The translations under genes were made by a program, and so were the position numbers. From Adlercreutzia mucosicola DSM 19490 (GTDB taxonomy: Bacteria; Actinomycetota; Coriobacteriia; Coriobacteriales; Eggerthellaceae), in the NCBI RefSeq assembly GCF_000422625.1, contig NZ_AUGK01000004.1, positions 248,001 to 312,000 on the forward strand: DNA of 64,000 nucleotides, read 5' to 3'. Position 1 is the first letter of the stretch, and every line of letters starts with the position of its first letter. Positions 8,155 to 16,876 of this stretch are shown here, piece after piece. The notes beneath the pieces were generated by a model, which was given only the letters and a program-made list of their open reading frames with translations, searched no databases and was not told where the DNA came from.

Positions 8155-9093
8155 GTGAAACTGCTCATCGTCAACAACCTCTCCTCGGGCTTCCGCGACG
8201 GCGCCATCTACGATTTCGTGCGCGCCTTCGCCCGGGACGGCGACGAGATCTGCATGCGCTGCACCAACGGCTGCACCGACTTGGCCGACTTCCTCCGCGA
8301 TGCCGAGGATTTCGATGCCGTGGTGGCGGCCGGCGGCGACGGCACCGTGGCCACGGCGGCCCACCTCTTGGCCGAGACGGGCATCCCCCTGCTCCCCTTC
8401 CCCGCCGGCACGGCGAATCTGCTGGCCATGAACTTGGCCTCGCCGGCCGAGCCCCACGCCCTGGCCAAGCTGATGCGCGAAAGCCTGCTCATGGACTTCG
8501 ACATCGGCGAGATCGAGCTGGCCAACGGCGAGCACTTCGGCTTCACCATGATCGCCGGCGCGGGCTACGACGCCACCATCATGCAGGGCGCCGAGTCCAC
8601 GAAGAAGCTGCTGGGCCCCATGGCCTATTTCACCTCGGCCTTCGTGAATCCGCTGCCGCAGTTCTCGAAGATTACCCTGGACATCGACGGCGAGCACGTC
8701 GAGACCCAGGGCGTGGGCGTGCTCGTGGTGAACTTCTCGAAGCTGCAGTTCGATATCTCGCTCATCCACGAGAACAAGCCCCGCGACGGCGTGTTCGATG
8801 TGGTGGTCATGAACACCCACGATGCCGTGGGGCTCATCCCCGCCCTGCTCAGCTGCATGCTCGACCGCACCGGCGAGTTCCCCGCACGGCCCGGCAGCCT
8901 GGAGGTGTACCGCGGCAGCGAGGTCACCGTGCATGCCGATCCGCCGCTGGCCGTGCAGTACGACGGCGAGGTCACGAACACCACCACCCCCTTCACCGCC
9001 CGCATGCTGCCCGAGGCAGCCCGCTTCGTCGTAAGCGAGGAGTGCCTGAAGCTCTACGACGAGGAGAGCGCCGAGCCCCTCCTGCTGGACTAA
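8155..9093 (+). CDS. Diacylglycerol kinase / lipid kinase family protein (YegS/BmrU-like)
   Basis: This 312-residue protein has the DAGK catalytic fold: KLLIVNNLSSG at the start, the nucleotide loop AAGGDGTVA near residue 60, and LPFPAGTANLLAMNL near 82, where related enzymes have GTxND. It would phosphorylate diacylglycerol or a related lipid at the membrane and recycle lipids from surface-polymer synthesis. That is plausible beside the LTA-synthase-like gene at 31.4 kb. The start is GTG 8155 with AAAGGAA upstream. It is divergent from rnd. The exact lipid substrate is not known. Confidence 0.85.
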   Translation: MKLLIVNNLSSGFRDGAIYDFVRAFARDGDEICMRCTNGCTDLADFLRDAEDFDAVVAAGGDGTVATAAHLLAETGIPLLPFPAGTANLLAMNLASPAEPHALAKLMRESLLMDFDIGEIELANGEHFGFTMIAGAGYDATIMQGAESTKKLLGPMAYFTSAFVNPLPQFSKITLDIDGEHVETQGVGVLVVNFSKLQFDISLIHENKPRDGVFDVVVMNTHDAVGLIPALLSCMLDRTGEFPARPGSLEVYRGSEVTVHADPPLAVQYDGEVTNTTTPFTARMLPEAARFVVSEECLKLYDEESAEPLLLD

Positions 9094-9130
9094 CGGCTCC
9101 GAGGAGCGCCCCTTTCTCGCCAAACCCCGC

Positions 9131-9158
9131 AGAGGCGGGCTTTAGCCCGCCCGCAACC
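9131..9158. repeat. Small palindromic repeat (CGGGCTTTAGCCCG type)
   Basis: GCGGGCTTTAGCCCGC is a palindrome located just after the kinase gene. The same motif with small changes occurs three more times at 50707-50836, so it looks like a dispersed REP-like element. Confidence 0.6.
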
Positions 9159-9172
9159 CGCATCCCCCCAAA

Positions 9173-9210
9173 AAAAACCAAAGGCCCCCTGGACGATCCC
9201 AGGGGGCCTT
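9173..9210. terminator. Bidirectional terminator between convergent genes
   Basis: Perfect 12-bp arms AAGGCCCCCTGG (9181-9192) and CCAGGGGGCCTT (9199-9210). On the minus strand the stem is followed by a run of eight T (the A-run before 9181), a classic intrinsic terminator for the antiporter gene. It also follows the kinase gene on the + strand. Confidence 0.85.
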
Positions 9211-9252
9211 CCTCATGCATTCTGCGGCTCGATACCGCTCGGCGCGCTGCGT

Positions 9253-10758
9253 CTAGATGACCACGGTTCCGGAAATGAGCAGGTACAGCGAGAAGGCAGC
9301 GGCCAGCAGGATGATGGCCACGACCACGCGGTCCACGGTGTTGTCGAGGTACTTCTCGCCGCGCTCCCTCTTGCCCCAGATGTACACGAACACACCGGGC
9401 AGGTACAGAAGGCTCATCAGCGTAAGGCCCACCGCCCCCGAGGCCCAGGACAGAAACAGGCTGTAGATCACGCCCACGATGCCCAGGATGCGCCAGCACC
9501 ACAGCGGGGCCGTCAGCTTGCCACGGAACAGCTCGGGCTCAGTGAAGGCCACCTTGGCGAAGTAGGCCGCCGACAACAGGTAGGGCAAAAGGATCATGCC
9601 CGCCGAGAGCGTGTAGAAGAACTGGTAGGAAATGGGCGAGTCGGGGAACAGCCAGGTAAGCAGGAACAGCTCGATGACGATGTTGGTAACCACGAGGGTA
9701 ACCACCGGGGCGCCCTTCTTGTTCGTCTTGGCGAAGGCCTTCACGAACACGCCCTCCTGGGCGGCCTCGAAGGGCGACTCGCTCGTGAGCACGGTGTAGC
9801 CGAGCATGGCGCCGATAAGCGACAGCGACACGGCGAAGTTGATCAGCACGGCTCCCCACGGGCCCACGGCCCGCTCCATCACGTAGGCGAGCGCCGGGTT
9901 CTCCAGCGTGGCCAGCTCGGACAGGGGCATAACACCCATGGACAAAAGCGACACCATCATGTACAGCGACAGCACGCAGACAAAGGCCGTGATGGTAGCC
10001 TTGCCCACGTCCTTGGATTTCTTGGCGCGGCCCGAGATGGCCACGGCACCCTCGATGCCGATGAACACCCAGATGGTCACCATCATGGCCGACTGCACCT
10101 GATCGAAGAAGGCCAGTTCGGGATCGGCGCCGGTCTGCATGTTAGCGAAGAAGATCTCGGGGTTGAATGCTCCCAAAAAGATGATGGCGACGATGGCGAT
10201 GAGCAGCGGCACGAACTTCGAGATGGTGATGACCGCGTTGATGAGGGTCACCTCGCTGATACCGCGGCTGACCAAAAAGGCGTAGAACCAGATGATCACC
10301 GAGGCGCCAATGAAGGCGGCCAGGTTGGTGCCGCTCTCGAAGATCGGGAAGAAATAGGCCAAGGCGCCGAACAGAAGCGCCGAGAAGCTGACCGTGCACA
10401 GAAGGGCCGAGATCCAGTATCCCCAAGCGGAATTGAAGCCGAGGAAGTCACCGAAACCGGCCGAGGCGTAGGTGTAGATGCCGCCCTTCAGGTTCGGTTT
10501 CACCCGGGACAGCGCAAAGAAGGTCATGACGAGGCAGAACACGCCCACCGCCGAGATGGACCACGCGGTGATGATAGCCCCACCGCTCGCCCCTCCTGCA
10601 GCCTGGTCGCCCGCCAAGGTGAACACGCCGGCGCCGACGATGAGGGTGATAACGGTGGTGACCAGACGGAAAAGCCCGATGCCGTTCGGATTAGTCACGC
10701 CGTTGTCGGCGCCCTGGGGCGCATCGGCCCCCGTAGATGCCAATGCTTCCTTGCTCAT
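9253..10758 (-). CDS. APC-superfamily basic amino acid antiporter (ArcD/lysine-ornithine type)
   Basis: This membrane transporter of about 501 residues has some 12-13 hydrophobic segments. 'IGLFRLVTTVITLIVGAGVF' is the APC TM1 unwound helix (GAGVF), and the layout resembles arginine/ornithine antiporters. These exchange arginine for ornithine to feed the arginine deiminase pathway, which Eggerthella relatives use for ATP. That function is inferred from the family; no arc genes are nearby. ATG 10758 (MSKEALAS) is preferred over an earlier in-frame ATG because AGGAG precedes it. It lies downstream of the LuxR-type gene on the same strand. Confidence 0.8.
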   Translation of the reverse strand: MSKEALASTGADAPQGADNGVTNPNGIGLFRLVTTVITLIVGAGVFTLAGDQAAGGASGGAIITAWSISAVGVFCLVMTFFALSRVKPNLKGGIYTYASAGFGDFLGFNSAWGYWISALLCTVSFSALLFGALAYFFPIFESGTNLAAFIGASVIIWFYAFLVSRGISEVTLINAVITISKFVPLLIAIVAIIFLGAFNPEIFFANMQTGADPELAFFDQVQSAMMVTIWVFIGIEGAVAISGRAKKSKDVGKATITAFVCVLSLYMMVSLLSMGVMPLSELATLENPALAYVMERAVGPWGAVLINFAVSLSLIGAMLGYTVLTSESPFEAAQEGVFVKAFAKTNKKGAPVVTLVVTNIVIELFLLTWLFPDSPISYQFFYTLSAGMILLPYLLSAAYFAKVAFTEPELFRGKLTAPLWCWRILGIVGVIYSLFLSWASGAVGLTLMSLLYLPGVFVYIWGKRERGEKYLDNTVDRVVVAIILLAAAFSLYLLISGTVVI

Positions 10759-10856
10759 GGTGAGATCAGCTCCTTGGGTCGGTTCGAAGCATTGCAAACC
10801 ATAATACCCGACCTCATGTTCTCCCAACCGAACAATTTTTCAACGTAACGGCCATG

Positions 10857-12398
10857 TTACGCTTTTCTCCCCGTGCGGTCGCCTTCCGCAACAGGGCCCC
10901 CAGCAGGCAGCGGCTCGCCGTCGATGAGGGCGATAAGCTCCTCGCGGCACACGATACCCATCTTCCGATAGATGTTCTTGATATGAGTGCGCACCGTACT
11001 GTCCGAGATGAGCAGCACCTGGGAAACGTACTGCGAGCTGTGGCCGCGACCGAGGAAGCGGCAGATCTCAGCCTCCCGCTGCGTAAGGCCGTAGCGGGAG
11101 GCAAGGTCGCCGCACCGTTCGGTCAGAGCCTCGCTGATGGAGAGCACGGGCGGTGCCTCGAGATTTCGGTAGTCGGAAAGCCACTGCACCACTGACGGGT
11201 AGAGAGCCTGTATGCAGAAATAAGCGATCCACACGCCGAGGGCCAATCCCGCCGGATCGACGTCGATCCCTTCCAAAGCGAAACGCGTCCCGCGCCCCAC
11301 CAGCGCAAAGAGCGTATAGAGCCCATAGGCGCACGCGACAATGAAGGACACGGGAAGCTCGTCGGCGTGGCCCATAGCCGCGATGGTGGCAAAAGAGATC
11401 ACGATGACGGCTCCGAACATGATGTGAAGGCCGATATCGAAGAGAGAGGCCCCTGCGAACCCCTCGCCCACCAGCACGCGAGCGGCCAGCACGCCCACCG
11501 CTAGAAGTGGGAGCATGACTTGATAGGCGAAAGGATAGAGCGGTTTGCGCGATGGAATGAGGAGCAGCGCCGCCGTAAGGGCCGCGCCGAGCACATAGCC
11601 GAGAATCTGCTCCCCGTAGGCGCGGGCGATCACCTGAGCATCGAGCAGGGATCCCACAAAGCCGAACACCATCAGCCCGAGCAGCGGAGCGAGCAGCAGC
11701 CCCGCCGCAGAGCGCAACTTATCCGCGTCGACCCGAGGGTGCCGACTCCCTTTCCATCCCGCTCCCCGTTGCTCGCCCTGCGCCGTGGGTGCCTGGGCCC
11801 AGGCGAGAAACGGCGTCCATACTCCTGCCATGAGCACGCAGGGGAACAACAGCATGAACGTCTCTTCAGAAACGGCGAAGAGCATCCAGTTGAGGAGCGA
11901 GGCCAACACCACGGACAGGGCGACGTTCAACAGCGCCCCTCGCAACCCCAAACGGGCGTAGAGGCGCCCCCACGTCTCGTAAACCGACAGGCCGCCGAAC
12001 CCCGCCGCCGCACCGAGCAGCAACGCCAGAGGCGGCGCAAGGCAGCTGGCTTGACGCGCGACGAGAAAGCCCAACGTACCCGCAGTGAACAGCAATGCGC
12101 CGGCACCGCGCCCCCAAAGGGGAAGACGACGACCCCTGACGGACGCCCCCACGCGCAGTGCTCCGGATACCAGGCCGAAGAGCAGCGCGCCGAAGACGAA
12201 CAGTCCCAGAGCGTTTCCCCCATCGTCCAGTCCCAAGCACGCGATATAGGTGGACGGATAGGCCAACGAGGCGGCGATGAGCGGCCCGAAGCCGAGCAAA
12301 GCCGGGCGAATCGCCAGCGGTGTCGAGGGGGCGGCCGCGCCGTCGCGCGGCCACGTCCACCTACGAATGCCGGGCCTTTTCGTGTCGATCTTCGCCAT
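10857..12398 (-). CDS. Membrane-bound LuxR-family transcriptional regulator
   Basis: This 513-residue protein has about 12 hydrophobic segments (roughly residues 35-420) and a C-terminal LuxR helix-turn-helix: RYGLTQREAEICRFLGRGHS, then VLLISDSTVRTHIKNIYRKMG near 455-490. It has no receiver domain, so the membrane part is probably the sensor. Proteins with this architecture form large paralogous families in Eggerthellaceae, often beside flavin reductases. Here it is divergent from the Tat flavin reductase at 12582, which is its most likely target. The signal sensed is unknown. Confidence 0.85.
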   Translation of the reverse strand: MAKIDTKRPGIRRWTWPRDGAAAPSTPLAIRPALLGFGPLIAASLAYPSTYIACLGLDDGGNALGLFVFGALLFGLVSGALRVGASVRGRRLPLWGRGAGALLFTAGTLGFLVARQASCLAPPLALLLGAAAGFGGLSVYETWGRLYARLGLRGALLNVALSVVLASLLNWMLFAVSEETFMLLFPCVLMAGVWTPFLAWAQAPTAQGEQRGAGWKGSRHPRVDADKLRSAAGLLLAPLLGLMVFGFVGSLLDAQVIARAYGEQILGYVLGAALTAALLLIPSRKPLYPFAYQVMLPLLAVGVLAARVLVGEGFAGASLFDIGLHIMFGAVIVISFATIAAMGHADELPVSFIVACAYGLYTLFALVGRGTRFALEGIDVDPAGLALGVWIAYFCIQALYPSVVQWLSDYRNLEAPPVLSISEALTERCGDLASRYGLTQREAEICRFLGRGHSSQYVSQVLLISDSTVRTHIKNIYRKMGIVCREELIALIDGEPLPAGGPVAEGDRTGRKA

Positions 12399-12429
12399 GT
12401 TCCCTCCTCGCAGCTTCTTCCAACACTAC

Positions 12430-12450
12430 TACGAGTGCAGCGCCCTCGTA
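12430..12450. promoter_or_regulatory. Candidate operator dyad between luxR-type gene and reductase
   Basis: TACGAG (12430-12435) and CTCGTA (12445-12450) form a 6-bp dyad with a 9-nt centre in the 183-nt divergent promoter region. It is a plausible site for the neighbouring LuxR-type regulator, but such a short dyad can occur by chance. Confidence 0.3.
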
Positions 12451-12581
12451 AATACCCAATTCCGTCTATACGCCGCTGACCTGGAAATACACGATTTTGA
12501 CGATTGCGTCCGTTGCCTCGCGGGCCCTATGGTGGGCCCAGAGCGGCACTCGCCAGCTCGCATACCCGAAGGAGGAACGTT

Positions 12582-14441
12582 ATGAGCATGGAAGTAAATC
12601 GCAGGGAATTTCTGAAGGGCGGCCTCGCCGCCGGCGCGGTCTTCGCGGCTGCGGGCGCTCTGGGCGGGTGCTCCCCCGCCCCGAGGACCGACAATGCCCC
12701 CGGCGAGAACCTCGCCGGCACCGGCGCAGCGGCGACACCCGCGGCCGGGGACGGGGCACCCGCAGGTTATATGTGCGCCGATGACTGGCTGGGCGCCGCG
12801 CCCGTCATCGACGATGCGGACATCGTCGAGACCGTCGATGTGGATGTGGTAGTGCTCGGCGGCGGCCATGCCGGCACCCAGGCGGCCCTGGCCGCGGCCC
12901 AAGAGGGCGCCTCGGTCGCCGTCATCGAAATTCAGGCAAAGGACACCTTCAACTGCTTCGGCGACGACATCTGCGCCTACAACTCGCAGTTCATGATCGA
13001 GCACGGATTCGGCCCCTACGATGTGGGCGAGATCGTCACCGAGTTCCATCGCCGCAGCGGCGGCCGCGCCAATCCCCAGATCATCCGCCTGTTCGTGGAG
13101 AACTCCGGCGAGATGTTCGACAACTTGATGGCCGTCACGCCCGCCACGAGCAACGTGTTCGAACTTGCGCCCGACAACGCCATCATCCAAACGGCCTACG
13201 GAAAGACCACGGGGGCCGACTACCCCATCGAGCTGGGCGGCTACAAGGCATGGGCGTCCACCCTGCAGACCATCGGCTCGTTCAATCCCACCCCCATCGA
13301 GGGCCGCGAGGAAGTGAGCCGCCTCACTGAGCTGGAAACCTATTGCCGCCTGGCTGCCGAGGAACTGGGGGCAGCGTGGTACTGGGAACACTCCGCCACG
13401 GTGCTCGATGTGGCCGCTGACGGCGCAGTGACCGGTGCCATCGCCACCGGCCCCGACGGCGCCCGTCGTTTCAACGCCGCCAAGGGCGTCATCTTGGCTA
13501 CGGGCGACTTCTCCGGCAACCCCGACATGGTGTACAACCTGCTCACCGATGTGACCGAGTGGGGCATGCGCGTCGGACAGGACCGCGAAGCCATGAGGGG
13601 CATGGGACGCGACGGCATGGGGCTGAAACTCGGATGCTGGGCGGGCGGCATGATCGAGCCCCAGCCGCGCCCGGCGCAGAACTTCGCCATGTGGATGCCG
13701 CCCGGCCCGTGGGGTACCACGCCGTTTTTGATGCTGAACTCCAAGGGCAAGCGGTACGTGAACGAGGCCATGGCGCAAATGCTGGCTCCGGCCACGTACC
13801 GCCAGCCCCTCGGCATCTACACCGCCATCGCCGACGCCGACTACATGGAGATGGTGAAGTTGGCCAGCGTGGATCACGGGGCGCCTAACTGGGGCGTGCC
13901 CGATGTGGTGGAAGAGATGCACCAGTCCATCGAAGCTGTGCCGGTGGGCAATCCGGCGGGCGGCGAGGTGAAGGACGTGTCCATGTACATTCTCACGCGC
14001 CGGCAGACAACGAACGTGTTCGCCGCCGAAACCTTGGAAGAGCTGCTCGGGTTCCTGGGTTACGAGGGTGACGCCCTTGAGACCGCTTTGCAGAGCATCG
14101 AGCGCTACAACGAGTTGTGCGAGGCGGGCATCGACAGCGATTTCGGCAAGGACGCCCATCTGATGCGCGCCATCAAGAAGCCGCCGTTCTACGGCGCAGT
14201 GCGCGAGTACGACGGCACGGCATCGGCCGGCCTGGTAACTATGGCGGGCCTCATGACCGACGAGAACCTCAACGTGCTGCAAGCCGATCACACCACGCCG
14301 ATCAAGGGCCTCTACGCGACCGGAAACTGCCTGGGCCAGCGTTACGGCAACGCCTATTCCACGCCCTCGGCCGGCAATTCGATGGGCATGGCAATGACCC
14401 ACGGGCGCGTTGCCGGCAAGATCGTCGCCCAGCTGTCCTAG
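12582..14441 (+). CDS. Tat-exported FAD-dependent reductase (fumarate reductase/flavocytochrome c flavin domain)
   Basis: This 619-residue protein carries a twin-arginine signal (NRREFLKGG) and a lipobox-like LGGC near residue 28, so it is probably a lipoprotein outside the membrane. The FAD_binding_2 domain starts at VVVLGGGHAGTQAALAAA (about residue 88) and ends with LYATGNCLGQRYGN and SAGNSMGMAMTHGRVAG. There is no FMN-binding domain and no CxxCH heme motif, so electrons must come from another protein. The architecture resembles respiratory reductases of Coriobacteriia (for example Cgr2-like proteins), but no cytochrome gene is beside it and the substrate is unknown. ATG 12582 has GGAGGA 5 nt upstream. 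Confidence 0.85.
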   Translation: MSMEVNRREFLKGGLAAGAVFAAAGALGGCSPAPRTDNAPGENLAGTGAAATPAAGDGAPAGYMCADDWLGAAPVIDDADIVETVDVDVVVLGGGHAGTQAALAAAQEGASVAVIEIQAKDTFNCFGDDICAYNSQFMIEHGFGPYDVGEIVTEFHRRSGGRANPQIIRLFVENSGEMFDNLMAVTPATSNVFELAPDNAIIQTAYGKTTGADYPIELGGYKAWASTLQTIGSFNPTPIEGREEVSRLTELETYCRLAAEELGAAWYWEHSATVLDVAADGAVTGAIATGPDGARRFNAAKGVILATGDFSGNPDMVYNLLTDVTEWGMRVGQDREAMRGMGRDGMGLKLGCWAGGMIEPQPRPAQNFAMWMPPGPWGTTPFLMLNSKGKRYVNEAMAQMLAPATYRQPLGIYTAIADADYMEMVKLASVDHGAPNWGVPDVVEEMHQSIEAVPVGNPAGGEVKDVSMYILTRRQTTNVFAAETLEELLGFLGYEGDALETALQSIERYNELCEAGIDSDFGKDAHLMRAIKKPPFYGAVREYDGTASAGLVTMAGLMTDENLNVLQADHTTPIKGLYATGNCLGQRYGNAYSTPSAGNSMGMAMTHGRVAGKIVAQLS

Positions 14442-14514
14442 GTGGCAAAACGGAGCCCCTGCCGCCCGATGCGGCCCTCCCCCTCTCCCGCTGAAGGAAA
14501 AGTTCAAAAAACCT

Positions 14515-14542
14515 TTGACAGGGGCTCTGTTTCTGTTAAACT
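14515..14542 (+). promoter_or_regulatory. Sigma-70-type promoter of tRNA-Val
   Basis: A perfect -35 TTGACA (14515-14520) is followed after 16 nt by TAAACT (14537-14542) as -10. The tRNA begins about 36 nt further on. Confidence 0.7.
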
Positions 14543-14577
14543 ACTAACTCGTTGCTGAGAATGCAACTGCCCTGAAT

Positions 14578-14652
<75 letters not shown>

Positions 14653-14662
14653 TGAACCACCA

Positions 14663-14692
14663 AAGGCCGCCGAGATTACTCGGCGGCCTTTT
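14663..14692. terminator. Bidirectional terminator after tRNA-Val
   Basis: 12-bp arms AAGGCCGCCGAG (14663-14674) and CTCGGCGGCCTT (14679-14690) with loop ATTA, followed by T on the + strand. It overlaps the end of the convergent zinc-ribbon gene and can stop both transcripts. Confidence 0.85.
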
Positions 14693-15098
14693 CTTCGGCC
14701 TGATCTGCCTTGCCTGCTTCCGAGACGGGAGTGGGGGCAAGGGTGATCTTATCGTAGTTCCAGCCCTTCAGGTAGGCGGGCACCTTGCTGGCGGTGTAGC
14801 GGGCCCCACAGTGGGAGCAGATCACCGCCGCGCCCTGCTTGGGACGGTACATCCAGACGACCAGCCCGATGCTTACCAGAGTGATGAGGCCGGCCGCGAC
14901 CAGCAGCAGGTCCATCATGCCCGCCTCGGAGGGATCGGCCACCGCGCTGGCGGCGAAGCCGCTGAGCACCCACATGCCCGCGATGTAGATGGCCAGGCCC
15001 ACCAGAAGCACCGTGGCCACGCCACGGGTCGGCAGCAGCCCCTCGTACTGGGTAGCGCGCTTGCCGCACTCGCGGCACTTCACCTTTTTCTCGTCCAT
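14676..15098 (-). CDS. Small membrane protein with split zinc ribbon
   Basis: I do not recognise a named family. The protein has 140 residues: an N-terminal CxxC (VKCRECGKRA), two hydrophobic segments ('VATVLLVGLAIYIAGMWVLS' and 'LLLVAAGLITLVSIGLVVW'), a second CxxC (ICSHCGARYT) near residue 100, and a charged tail. The two CxxC pairs could form one zinc ribbon on the cytoplasmic side. The open frame runs upstream through the tRNA cluster, but ATG 15098 (MDEKKVKC) is the sensible start, with a GGAAAGG-like site. Function unknown. Confidence 0.7.
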   Translation of the reverse strand: MDEKKVKCRECGKRATQYEGLLPTRGVATVLLVGLAIYIAGMWVLSGFAASAVADPSEAGMMDLLLVAAGLITLVSIGLVVWMYRPKQGAAVICSHCGARYTASKVPAYLKGWNYDKITLAPTPVSEAGKADQAEEKAAE

Positions 15099-15260
15099 GA
15101 CCCTGGCCTTTCCATCGGTGCGTTTTCTCTCGTGCGGCAGCATACCATCCCCGCCGAGACCACCACATTTGTGCAGCCGCACAACATGAAAACTACGCCA
15201 GCGGAAATCGGAAATGGATTCTGCTTCCACGCTGCTTCCAAATGAATGCGAAAAGAAAAA

Positions 15261-15289
15261 AGGCCAGGAGCTATGCGAGCTCCCGGCCT
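15261..15289 (-). terminator. Terminator of the tRNA-Gly/Cys cluster
   Basis: The arms at 15278-15289 and 15261-15272 form a 12-bp stem (with a G-T pair). On the minus strand it is followed by six T, just downstream of the last tRNA-Gly. Confidence 0.8.
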
Positions 15290-15298
15290 GGGGTTTTA

Positions 15299-15374
15299 TG
15301 GAGCGGACAACGGGATTCGAACCCGCGACCCTCACCTTGGCAAGGTGATGCTCTACCAGCTGAGCCATGTCCGC
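15299..15374 (-). tRNA. tRNA-Gly (anticodon GCC), copy 1, CCA encoded
   Basis: The reverse strand reads GCGGACA-TG-GCTC..., anticodon stem TCACC/GGTGA with loop TTGCCAA (GCC), T-arm GCGGG-TTCGAAT-CCCGT and CCA at 15301-15299. The tRNA body is identical to the copy at 15529-15604. Confidence 0.96.
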
Positions 15375-15388
15375 GTTTGGTGCAAGGT

Positions 15389-15462
15389 TGGAGGCGACGC
15401 CCGGATTCGAACCGGGGGTGAAGGCTTTGCAGGCCTCTGCCTTACCACTTGGCCACGTCGCC
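15389..15462 (-). tRNA. tRNA-Cys (anticodon GCA), CCA encoded
   Basis: The acceptor stem is GGCGACG/CGTCGCC, the anticodon loop CTGCAAA gives GCA, the T-arm is CCCGG-TTCGAAT-CCGGG, and CCA is at 15391-15389. It lies between two identical tRNA-Gly genes. Confidence 0.96.
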
Positions 15463-15486
15463 ATTTCCTTGGCGGCTGTCATTGAA

Positions 15487-15518
15487 AAGGCCGGTCAAAC
15501 AAGTGCCTGACCGGCCTT
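15487..15518 (-). terminator. Terminator between tRNA-Gly copy 2 and tRNA-Cys
   Basis: Perfect 11-bp arms AAGGCCGGTCA (15487-15497) and TGACCGGCCTT (15508-15518). The minus strand stem is followed by TTTTC, so the upstream tRNA-Gly is probably a separate transcript from the Cys-Gly pair. Confidence 0.8.
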
Positions 15519-15528
15519 CTGATGACAA

Positions 15529-15604
15529 TGGAGCGGACAACGGGATTCGAACCCGCGACCCTCACCTTGGCAAGGTGATGCTCTACCAGCTGAGCCATGT
15601 CCGC
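15529..15604 (-). tRNA. tRNA-Gly (anticodon GCC), copy 2, CCA encoded
   Basis: Same tRNA sequence as the copy at 15299-15374, including the encoded CCA at 15531-15529. Gly-GCC is the dominant glycine codon reader in GC-rich genomes, so two copies are reasonable. Confidence 0.96.
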
Positions 15605-15705
15605 ATCGCGAGGAAGTACTATACGGGAATATCCGGCACCGCGCAAGACCTTTTTCGAAATTTTTTTCGAAAAAGCTGTCAGCGGCCGCCTCCGGCGGTG
15701 CTCCC

Positions 15706-16650
15706 CTAGCGCTCGCCCGGCTCGCTCGGCGCTGCAGGCTCCTCGGCCACGCGCTCGCCGTTCTCGATGGCCGCGTCCACGCACCGCTTGGCGCGCTCAC
15801 CCACCTGAGACGGGGCCAGACCCGCCTCGGCCTGGGCAACGGCGGTGTCGATGGCGACATCGGCCAACTCCTTCTTCCAGCGGTTCAAGTTGCTGTTGAA
15901 GCGCATCTGCACAAGCTCCAGAACTACGGCGAAGATCATCGCGAAGTACACCATGATCTTCTCTAGGTGCATGTCCAGAACCTCGATGCCCGTGGTGATG
16001 CCGGCGGAATCCAGCACCAGCAGCACGCCGATGGCCACGATGAACACCAGGGCGAGAATCTTCATCTCGGGATGGCTGTTGATGAAGTTCGAGATGGGGT
16101 CGATGAAGATCATCATGACGAACACGGCGATCATCACAGCCAGGATCATGATGATCAGATGCTCGGCCAGGCCCACGGCGGTGATGACCGAGTCGATGGA
16201 GAACACCAGGTCCATCACCATGATGGTGCCCACAGCCTGGGGCAGCCCGATGAGGTGGAGGGCCTTGTGGGCCTCGGAGGTCTCGGCCTTGATCTCGGTG
16301 AGGGCCAGCACATCAACGAGCTCGCGGATGCCCTTGTAGATAAGGTAGCCGCCGCCGGCGAGCATCACGATGTCGCGCACCGAGAAGCCGTGGCTGAAAT
16401 CACCCAGGGCAACGGTGAACAGCGGTGTGGTCATATGCACCAAAAAGGACGCGAAGCAGAGGAACAGCACGCGCATCACAAGCGCGCCCCCCAAACCCAG
16501 CTTGCGGCCGATGTGCTGCTTATCGGCGGGCAGGCGGTTGGTGGTGATGGAGATGAACACCAGATTGTCCACGCCCAGCACGATCTCCAGGAAGATGAGG
16601 GTCAGCAAGCTGATCCACGCCTCCGGGGTCGCGAAAATTGACAGGTCCAC
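15706..16650 (-). CDS. TerC-family integral membrane protein (probable manganese/metal exporter)
   Basis: This 314-residue protein has about seven to nine membrane segments. It shows the TerC hallmarks WISLLTLIFLEIVLGVDNLVF near residue 10 and MDLVFSIDSVITAVGLA near 150, with acidic residues inside membrane helices. The start is GTG 16650, preceded by GAGGAGG; the frame upstream is an artefact of the leader. TerC proteins of this kind export Mn(II) or load metals onto exported proteins. The yybP-ykoY riboswitch directly upstream supports a manganese role better than tellurite resistance. Confidence 0.92.
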   Translation of the reverse strand: MDLSIFATPEAWISLLTLIFLEIVLGVDNLVFISITTNRLPADKQHIGRKLGLGGALVMRVLFLCFASFLVHMTTPLFTVALGDFSHGFSVRDIVMLAGGGYLIYKGIRELVDVLALTEIKAETSEAHKALHLIGLPQAVGTIMVMDLVFSIDSVITAVGLAEHLIIMILAVMIAVFVMMIFIDPISNFINSHPEMKILALVFIVAIGVLLVLDSAGITTGIEVLDMHLEKIMVYFAMIFAVVLELVQMRFNSNLNRWKKELADVAIDTAVAQAEAGLAPSQVGERAKRCVDAAIENGERVAEEPAAPSEPGER

Positions 16651-16713
16651 AGATTCCTCCTCAGTATTCGGGGCCGCCCCATCCTCGTCGCGGGAAGGCC
16701 GTCGCACGGCAAC

Positions 16714-16772
16714 AAAAAAGACCCATGGTGCCGACCGGGCCGCACATCGGCTTCCAGTCTGCACCATGAGTC
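16714..16772 (-). terminator. Expression-platform terminator of the yybP-ykoY leader
   Basis: On the minus strand GACTCATGGTGC (16772-16761) pairs with GCACCATGGGTC (16731-16720) and is followed by six T. The 5' arm contains CATGG, which is also the 3' strand of the aptamer P1 helix, so aptamer and terminator are mutually exclusive. Metal binding would therefore switch the TerC gene on. Confidence 0.85.
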
Positions 16773-16876
16773 TCGCTATTTCAGGCTCGCCAGGCCGGTG
16801 TCACCGCCTGCGCGGGAAACCGTGACCATGATGTTGAACGAGCCGCGCACCGCTGCGCCAGCTACTCCCCCATGGG
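16764..16876 (-). ncRNA. yybP-ykoY manganese riboswitch aptamer
   Basis: On the minus strand the leader opens with CCATGGGGAGTAGC (the invariant GGGGAGUAGC of the family at 16870-16861) and closes with AGCGAGACTCATGG. This matches the conserved AGCRAGACY end. The middle holds the GGTGACACC / CCTGGCGAG three-way-junction part. CCATG and CATGG at the ends form P1. yybP-ykoY RNAs sense Mn(II) and commonly precede TerC-type genes. The match was made by eye, without a covariance search. Confidence 0.88.

Noticed and set aside
12582-14441. Flavocytochrome c with heme
   Set aside because: No CxxCH motif occurs in this protein or in the reductase at 51157.
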